This document shows, one piece after another, positions 59,501 to 64,000 of a stretch of DNA of 64,000 nt (positions are counted from its first letter, which is position 1; each line of letters begins with the position of its first letter). The translations under genes were made by a program, and so were the position numbers. This DNA comes from Klenkia terrae (GTDB lineage: Bacteria > Actinomycetota > Actinomycetes > Mycobacteriales > Geodermatophilaceae). The notes under the pieces were generated by a model. It did not search any database. It was not told where the DNA came from and saw nothing but the letters and a program-made list of their open reading frames with translations. The DNA is taken from positions 3,736,397-3,800,396 of the forward strand of contig NZ_UEXK01000004.1 of NCBI RefSeq assembly GCF_900491935.1. Reading direction: 5' to 3'.

Positions 59501-60006
59501 ATCGAGAGGTCGCGGTCGGCGACCAGGTGGAACCGGTCGGGCTGGCCGACCTCGCCCGAGCGCAGCCAGAACACCTGGCCGAGGGTGACGGTCTCGTCCA
59601 GGGCCTCGTTGCGGAACACCGCGAGCAGCGCCGTCCAGGTGCTGCCCGGGCGCAGGCCCACGGTGCGGGGGGCGCCGGTGGTGTCGCTGCGCTCGGCCCG
59701 CCAGTGGCCCTGCACGTAGGAGCGCAGGTCGCGCTCGCGGGTGGGGGCGCCGGCGGCCTCGTTGTAGGAGACCCGGGCCGCGGGCAGCAGCAGCGTGCTC
59801 AACGCGTCGACGATGGTGGACTTGCCCGAGCCGATGTCCCCGGTGAGCAGGGTGTTCTGGCCGTCGGCGCGCAGCGTCCAGACCCGGCGGTCGAAGGTGC
59901 CCCAGTTGAGCATCTCCAGGCGGTCCAGCCGGAAGCCGGCGCGGCTGCCGGGGGCGTCGTCCTCGGTGGTGAGCAGCAGGTGCGGCACCGGCGGGGTGGT
60001 GGTCAC
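56551..60006 (-). CDS. jetC: JetC, SMC-like ATPase of a type I Wadjet system
   Basis: A 1151-residue SMC/MukB-like ATPase. The Walker A GDIGSGKST is at 56-64, and a long coiled-coil region follows with an interruption that should be the hinge. Near the C-terminus lie signature GKSGGQKEKLAY and Walker B FVVIDEAFGRGSDDST. Length and motifs are full. Wadjet complexes extrude DNA loops and cleave small circular DNA with JetD. GTG 60006 overlaps the jetB stop. The next gene downstream, three bases away, is convergent and unrelated, so jetD is not in its usual place. Confidence 0.92.
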   Translation of the reverse strand: MTTTPPVPHLLLTTEDDAPGSRAGFRLDRLEMLNWGTFDRRVWTLRADGQNTLLTGDIGSGKSTIVDALSTLLLPAARVSYNEAAGAPTRERDLRSYVQGHWRAERSDTTGAPRTVGLRPGSTWTALLAVFRNEALDETVTLGQVFWLRSGEVGQPDRFHLVADRDLSIAGDLAEFGSDPAALRRRLSARVDVEVFGTFTEYGRVYRNRLGIASEQAMDLFHQTVSMKAVGDLNGFVRDLLLEPGDSAGWVDRLLGHVDQLTRAHDAVVTGRTQLAQLAPVLADADRHAVLTEQIVTVDADLGALPVWADRLREKLLSAQATTQRAEVAATDRALSQGITNLDLARARELSLTMQRTGNGGERLRYIDEQLLDLEVARRERRTRAGTFAGLLEATGLDPVTDVEDFVARRTEIAQALSRAVDGEAQVEERLAEVEVALASLRSRAAAIGHELTGLRGRTGVVPRDSLRLRDRLAAALSVDAGLLPFAGELVRVSPVHAEWAGAAERVLRDFALTVLVPHEHYAAVTAWVEEQDLGAELAYLALPAQLPAASPMPAPQSLAATLEVRSSPLAAWVETQVALRAPHLRVDDIEEFRRTPVAVTRTGQVKDRTGRHALDDRHPMGDPLHQVLGWDNAGKVRALGAAENALLPQLGELSAARDAVRAERARTVARGRDLAQLSAYDNWKALDWQGAIRQIAELGRERDLLVAASGVLFGLDGAMDDLRRDIVSLASAQATLQQRRGAAAHALGETFRVLEGVRRRLAAAGADDARDAVPARQAVDDGSAVARALRIDRALTAPERLNRRGWIASSPPGDLDDVDERERTLRAALERERTTQTSVRAEVEARMVRAMAAFRAQHPAAATGLDASRDAADAFRELHERLRTDELPRAEATFTACLEQDTVRDIAGFLAELERRAAQVTERIEAINGSLHDIDYHPGRYLALEARRSGAPEIEDFRADLRSCTEVDDADPELRFARIARIVQRLRGRAGHAAEDRRWARTVTDVRTWFVFSAIERWRHDDAEHETHTDAAGKSGGQKEKLAYTVLAASLAYQFGIDPAAHLARNFRFVVIDEAFGRGSDDSTRFALDLFGRLGLQLLVVTPLQKIHVIEPYVASLGYVDNQQGDDSRLQCLTVEDYRTRRALARSVTA

Positions 60007-60674
60007 AGGAGGTCCTCCTCGATGTCGGCGGAGAAGGCGGCGGAGAACGAGCCAGAGCCGGAGGCGGCGGCGGGGTGCTGGCCGGCGTACTCGGCGAGCT
60101 TGGCGTCGAACTCGCCGAGCCACTGGGCGTCGACGAAGGCCTTGAGCACGCGGCGCACCTCGAACCCGCCGTCCGGCCCGGGCATGCGGCGCAGGAAGCC
60201 CAGCTCGACGACCTTGGCGATGTGCCCGTCGACCTGCTCCACCAGCCGGTTGCGCCGGCCGGGGTCGGGCAGGAAGTCCGCGAGCAGGTCGACCAGGGCG
60301 GCCCGGGTGAGCACCAGCCTGCCGCCGTCGCCGGCGTCGGCCACGACCAGCTCGCGGCGGAGCAGGGCCAGCAGCAGGCTGACCGGGAAGGACAGCGACC
60401 GGCGGGCGACCAGCCGGGGGAGCGGCCGCTCGGTGCCCGGGTCCTCGGGGCGCTGGCGCAGGAAGGCGTAGCCCTCCCGCTCGTCGACCACCGGGACCAG
60501 CCCGAGGACGGCGACGTGGTCGCGCAGGTCGGACTGCAGGGCGGTCAGGTGCCGCCAGACCTCCGGCGAGCTCTCCCGGTACAGGACACCGCGCATCAGC
60601 GTGGTCACCACCAGGGGCAGGTCGAGCTCGGCGCGGGCAGGAGCGGCGTCGAGCTCGGGCAGCAGGGCGGTCAT
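60003..60674 (-). CDS. jetB: JetB, DUF4194 kleisin-associated subunit
   Basis: A 223-residue DUF4194 protein, the KITE-like (winged-helix) subunit that binds the JetA kleisin. Characteristic segments are TLMRGVLYRESSPEVWRHL and ARRSLSFPVSLLLALLRREL, then an acidic C-terminus (FSADIEEDLL). It starts ATG 60674 within the jetA stop (ATGA) and overlaps jetC by GTGA. Its order between jetA and jetC matches type I Wadjet. Confidence 0.9.
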   Translation of the reverse strand: MTALLPELDAAPARAELDLPLVVTTLMRGVLYRESSPEVWRHLTALQSDLRDHVAVLGLVPVVDEREGYAFLRQRPEDPGTERPLPRLVARRSLSFPVSLLLALLRRELVVADAGDGGRLVLTRAALVDLLADFLPDPGRRNRLVEQVDGHIAKVVELGFLRRMPGPDGGFEVRRVLKAFVDAQWLGEFDAKLAEYAGQHPAAASGSGSFSAAFSADIEEDLL

Positions 60675-62113
60675 CGGGAGTCCTCCACGGGGATCAGCCG
60701 CGCGCGGCGGCCGGCGGGGTGGGTGCTGCCGGCGCGGGGACCGGTGTCCCGGCGGGCGTAGACGACGCGGGGCAGGGTGGCGCTGCGGGGGAGACCGTCG
60801 GGGTCGGTCCAGCTGACGGTGTCGTCGTCGTCCCGGTCGTCGGGGACGTCGTCGTCGGCGGGGAGCGGGAAGACGACGTCGAAGGCGTCGTCGCGCAGGG
60901 ACAGGTAGGCCATCAGCTCGGCCAGGCCGTGCTGCAGGGGGTGCTGCTCGAGGACGGTCGCCAGCTCCACCCGCGGGCGCTGCAGCAGCGCGCGCCGCAC
61001 GTGCGCGGTGAGCGGCACCGGGTCCACCTGGACCTGGCCGAACAGCGCGGTCGCGGCGAAGTCCTCGTCGCCGGCGTCGGGCCGGGCGCTGTCCACCGCG
61101 GCCCGCCGGGGCGGGGCGTACAGCGGGCGCTCGACCGGCAGGACGACGGTGGGGGCCAGGTCGTCCAGCTCCACGGCGAACCCGTCCAGCGGGGTCAGGC
61201 CGGCCGACAACCGGCGGGCACGCTGCTCGATGCCGCCGAGCAGCTCCAGCACCCGGCGGTTCTCCCGCCACACCCGGTCGTCCAGGCCCGAGCGCAGGCC
61301 GTCGGTCAGCCCGCGCAGCACCATCCGGGTGTGCTCGGCGGCGATGACCAGGTCGTGCTGCACCCGGCGCAGCTGCGGGTCGGCGCAGGTGCGCAGCGCG
61401 GGCAGGGCGTGCACCCGGGTGAGCAGGTCGGTGAGCTCCTCCTGCAGGCGCGGGGAGAGCAGCCGGTCGTAGCAGGCGAAGAAGCTGCGGCCCTGGTCGC
61501 CGTCGGCGATCCCGCGGCGACCCGCGGCGACGTCCAGGGCCAGGGCGCCGTCCCCGCCGGCGATCCGGTCGCGCAGCTCGCGGTCGCGCTCGCGGAAGGC
61601 CGCCTCGACCGCGCGCAGGTCGGCGAGCAGGCCGCGGGCGGTGCGGGCCAGGTGCAGGTAGCGGTCGCGCTGGAGGGTCGGCTCTGCGTCCCCGGCGGCC
61701 AGGGAGCGGAGCAGGTCGACGACGGAGTCCAGCCGGGCGGCGGTGTCCACGAACGGCCGCGGGGCCAGCCCGGCCACCCAGGCGATGGCCAGCTCGGCCG
61801 CCGGGGTGGCGTCCATGACGGGCTCGTCGGAGCCGGGCGGGTACCAGGCGCGCAGCCAGCCGCCGTCCGGGCCGGCCCAGCCGTCGAGGTAGCCGCGGGC
61901 GTCCACCTGGGCCCGGGGGGTGCCGTCCAGGTCGGCCAGCAGGTCGCCGAGCCGGTCGGCCAGCTCGCCGGCCGGCAGCCCGTGCGCGCCGCCGGTGACG
62001 AAGACGCGGGACAGGAAGGCGATCACCAAGGGGGCGTCGTCGGCCCGGAGCAGGCGCCAGGCGGCGTGCTGCTGCAGTGCCGCGATGGCATCGACGCTGT
62101 GGTCGACCTGCAT
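60671..62113 (-). CDS. jetA: JetA, DUF3375 kleisin-like subunit
   Basis: A 480-residue DUF3375 protein, the kleisin subunit of type I Wadjet. The N-terminal region (LLRADDAPLVIAFLSRVF), the central RSFFACYDRLLSPRLQEEL and the C-terminal winged-helix region (ELATVLEQHPLQHGLAELMA) are typical. A basic tail ends the protein. ATG 62113 is the first gene of the operon, 95 bases after a GGDEF-EAL gene on the same strand; the spacer has no clear terminator. Confidence 0.9.
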   Translation of the reverse strand: MQVDHSVDAIAALQQHAAWRLLRADDAPLVIAFLSRVFVTGGAHGLPAGELADRLGDLLADLDGTPRAQVDARGYLDGWAGPDGGWLRAWYPPGSDEPVMDATPAAELAIAWVAGLAPRPFVDTAARLDSVVDLLRSLAAGDAEPTLQRDRYLHLARTARGLLADLRAVEAAFRERDRELRDRIAGGDGALALDVAAGRRGIADGDQGRSFFACYDRLLSPRLQEELTDLLTRVHALPALRTCADPQLRRVQHDLVIAAEHTRMVLRGLTDGLRSGLDDRVWRENRRVLELLGGIEQRARRLSAGLTPLDGFAVELDDLAPTVVLPVERPLYAPPRRAAVDSARPDAGDEDFAATALFGQVQVDPVPLTAHVRRALLQRPRVELATVLEQHPLQHGLAELMAYLSLRDDAFDVVFPLPADDDVPDDRDDDDTVSWTDPDGLPRSATLPRVVYARRDTGPRAGSTHPAGRRARLIPVEDSR

Positions 62114-62207
62114 GCCCCACCCCTCCCGCTCGTCGGTCCCGATCGCGGCGACAGTAGGTCGGCACGCGGCGGAATCCGGGGCAGCGCTCCGGGATGTGAC
62201 CAGTGAG

Positions 62208-64000
62208 CTACGTGGGGTTACCGGCTCGCTGCTCGGCGACGAGCTGCTCGGTCGGCACCGGGCGGCCGAACAGCGACCCCTGGCCGGCGTCGATGCCCAG
62301 CCGGGCCAACCGGGCGCACTGCTCGTCGGTCTCCACGCCCTCGGCCAGCACGCTGATGCCCAGCGCACCGGCCAGCCCGACCAGCCCGCTGAGCAGGGCG
62401 CCGGCGGCGTCCGGCCCGGTGATGGACCGGTCGAGCTTGAGCACCGAGACGGGGTAGCGCTGCAGGTAGGCCACCGACGTGTAGCCGGCGCCGAAGTCGT
62501 CCAGGCTGACCCCGACGCCGGCGGCCGCCAGCTCGCGCAGGGTCTGCACGCCCGCGTCGGCCGGCAGCTGGTCGTGCTCGGTGATCTCCAGGTGCAGCCG
62601 GTGCGGGTCCAGCCCGGTGTCGGCCAGCACCCGGCGCACCCGGTCGGCCAGCCGCAGGTCGGACATCGTCGAGCGCCCCAGGTTCACGCTGACCGTCCAG
62701 GTCGGGTCCGGCCAGGCCTGCGCCGCGGCGCAGGCCTCGCGCAGCACCCAGGCGTCCACGTCGGCGCCGTGGCCCAGCTCCTCGGCGACGGGCAGGAAGG
62801 TGTCGGGGCCCAGCAGCCCGCGGCCGGGGTGCGCCCAGCGCACCAGCGCCTCGCAGCCCTGCACGACGCGGGAGGGCAGCGCGACCAGGGGCTGGTAGAG
62901 CAGCACCAGCTCGCCGGCGTCGGGCTCGCCGGCGACCAGGCGGCGCAGGTCGGCGCCCAGCGACAGCTGGCCGAGCACCTCCTCGCGCTGGGCGGTGGCG
63001 AACCGGGTCGCCGCCCCGCGGGTGGCGCCCTTGCTGGTGTAGAGCGCCACGTCGGCGTCGGCCAGGGCCAGGGGCAGCTCGCTGGCGCCGGTCAGGTCCA
63101 CCCAGCCCGCGCTGCAGCGCACCGGCAGGGCCCGGTCGGTCGGCCCGCGGTCGAGGACCACCGGCGCGCGGAAGGCCGAGGCGATCACCTCGGGCACGCC
63201 GACGCCGTCGGGTGGGAGCAGCAGCACGAACTCGTCGCCGCCCGAGCGGGCCACGGTGCCCCGCTCGCCGACCGCGGCGGCCAGCCGCAACGACACCGCG
63301 ACCAGCAGGCGGTCGCCGGTCTCGTGGCCGTAGGTGTCGTTGACGTGCTTGAAGTCGTCGACGTCCAGCACGGCCAGCCGGCCGACCACGACGTCGTCCG
63401 GGGTGCCGGGCGGGACCAGGTCGTCGAAGGCGATCCGCAGCCCGCGCCGGTTGGCCAGCCCCGTGAGCGGGTCCTGCCGGGCCTGCTGCTCGCTGCCCCG
63501 GATGGTCTGCGCGCCGCGGACGATGGCCAGCGCACCGACCACGGCCGCGGCACCCAGGTAGGCGGTGGTCGGCAGGTGGCCGGCGTCGTCGACCAGCCAC
63601 AGCGCGACCGGGACCAGCACCAGCGGGGTCAGCCCGAGCAGGCGGGCGGACTCCGACCGCAGCCGGGACAGCCGGGCGCCGGTGAACGCGGTGCGCATGT
63701 CCGGGTGCAGCGAGCCGGCGACGAACAGGCACATGGCCGCCGTCCAGAGCACGCCGGTGCCGGCCTGCGGGCCGGGCAGCCGGACGCCGTCGGCGGACGA
63801 GAGGCAGTCGTAGGCCGCGGCCGCGACCCCACCGGCCAGCAGCAGCCGCATGCTGGTGCCCAGGTCGGCGCGCGAGGCGGCGAAGCGCAGCAGCAGGCAG
63901 ATCAGCACCAGGTCGAACGGGGCGACCGAGGTGGCCCACGGCACCCCGGGTGTCATCGCCGCGGCCACCGACTGGGCCACGGCCAGGACGACGACGGCGG
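62208..64000 (-). CDS. GGDEF-EAL cyclic-di-GMP protein, 5' end beyond the window
   Basis: At least 597 residues. N-terminal membrane helices continue to the edge, and the frame stays open with hydrophobic residues past the GTG at 63980, so the true start is probably outside. The cyclase domain keeps the RSGGDEF active site and DPLTGLANRRGL. The EAL domain keeps CEALVRWAHPGRG, LEITEH, DDFGAGYTSVAYL and AEGVET, so both synthesis and hydrolysis of cyclic-di-GMP look possible. It precedes jetA on the same strand. Confidence 0.9.
   Translation of the reverse strand, partial: AVVVLAVAQSVAAAMTPGVPWATSVAPFDLVLICLLLRFAASRADLGTSMRLLLAGGVAAAAYDCLSSADGVRLPGPQAGTGVLWTAAMCLFVAGSLHPDMRTAFTGARLSRLRSESARLLGLTPLVLVPVALWLVDDAGHLPTTAYLGAAAVVGALAIVRGAQTIRGSEQQARQDPLTGLANRRGLRIAFDDLVPPGTPDDVVVGRLAVLDVDDFKHVNDTYGHETGDRLLVAVSLRLAAAVGERGTVARSGGDEFVLLLPPDGVGVPEVIASAFRAPVVLDRGPTDRALPVRCSAGWVDLTGASELPLALADADVALYTSKGATRGAATRFATAQREEVLGQLSLGADLRRLVAGEPDAGELVLLYQPLVALPSRVVQGCEALVRWAHPGRGLLGPDTFLPVAEELGHGADVDAWVLREACAAAQAWPDPTWTVSVNLGRSTMSDLRLADRVRRVLADTGLDPHRLHLEITEHDQLPADAGVQTLRELAAAGVGVSLDDFGAGYTSVAYLQRYPVSVLKLDRSITGPDAAGALLSGLVGLAGALGISVLAEGVETDEQCARLARLGIDAGQGSLFGRPVPTEQLVAEQRAGNPT

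Noticed and set aside
1-64000. rRNA, tRNA and replication-origin signals
   Set aside because: I saw no cloverleaf-like tRNA, no rRNA stretch and no DnaA-box cluster. A covariance-model scan was not possible, so small RNAs could be missed.

Overview
The window reads as chromosome of a very GC-rich actinobacterium. GTG starts, 4-base GTGA/ATGA gene overlaps, a mycobacterial-style CtaD, DUF1206 and DUF202 membrane proteins, and dense lipid-catabolic genes all point that way. A Geodermatophilaceae-like host (Modestobacter, Blastococcus or Geodermatophilus) is my inference, not something the sequence proves. I saw no rRNA, tRNA or CRISPR array. The only mobile element found is one complete insertion sequence near 47.5-49.0 kb.

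0-9 kb: a DHA2-type drug exporter, then a scar where the N-terminal parts of a GlxA-type AraC regulator and of a second MFS transporter are both missing and the remnants abut. Small genes, an SDR divergent from a LysR regulator, a 94-bp nested palindrome, and a coupled aldehyde dehydrogenase/GMC oxidoreductase pair follow. 9-24 kb: a MetE-like enzyme, a STAS protein, an esterase, and a six-gene branched-chain-type ABC uptake operon (ATPase, ATPase, acyl-CoA ligase, permease, permease, lipoprotein binder) whose first five genes are joined by identical GTGA overlaps. After it come a Y-family polymerase, two DUF1206 proteins, a 33-residue single zinc-finger protein and a frameshifted lipoprotein.

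24-38 kb is a catabolic region: LLM flavin oxidoreductase, TetR regulator, PaaK-like CoA ligase, ferredoxin, P450, thiolase with its DUF35 partner, a FabL-like SDR, EthD proteins and more SDRs. Two promoter regions share a CAAACGG half-site. 38.7-47.5 kb holds a stand-alone CtaD in which a Cu(B) histidine is replaced by arginine, a DUF202 pair, a ThDP enzyme, a second P450, a two-gene acyl-CoA dehydrogenase and a coupled GH13 glycosidase. An ISH6-like element with 8-bp target duplications sits exactly between that glycosidase and a convergent cupin gene and keeps both stop codons.

49-64 kb holds another acyl-CoA ligase, two thioesterases, a secreted HNH nuclease, twin HExxHxxGxxH metalloproteases flanking a DUF4916 gene, and then jetA-jetB-jetC, a type I Wadjet (anti-plasmid SMC) locus with no jetD nuclease in the window. 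A GGDEF-EAL protein runs off the right edge. The most notable observations are the jetD-less Wadjet operon, the H-to-R change in the oxidase active site, the zinc-finger microprotein, the scarless IS insertion and the P450/thiolase-DUF35 catabolic cluster.
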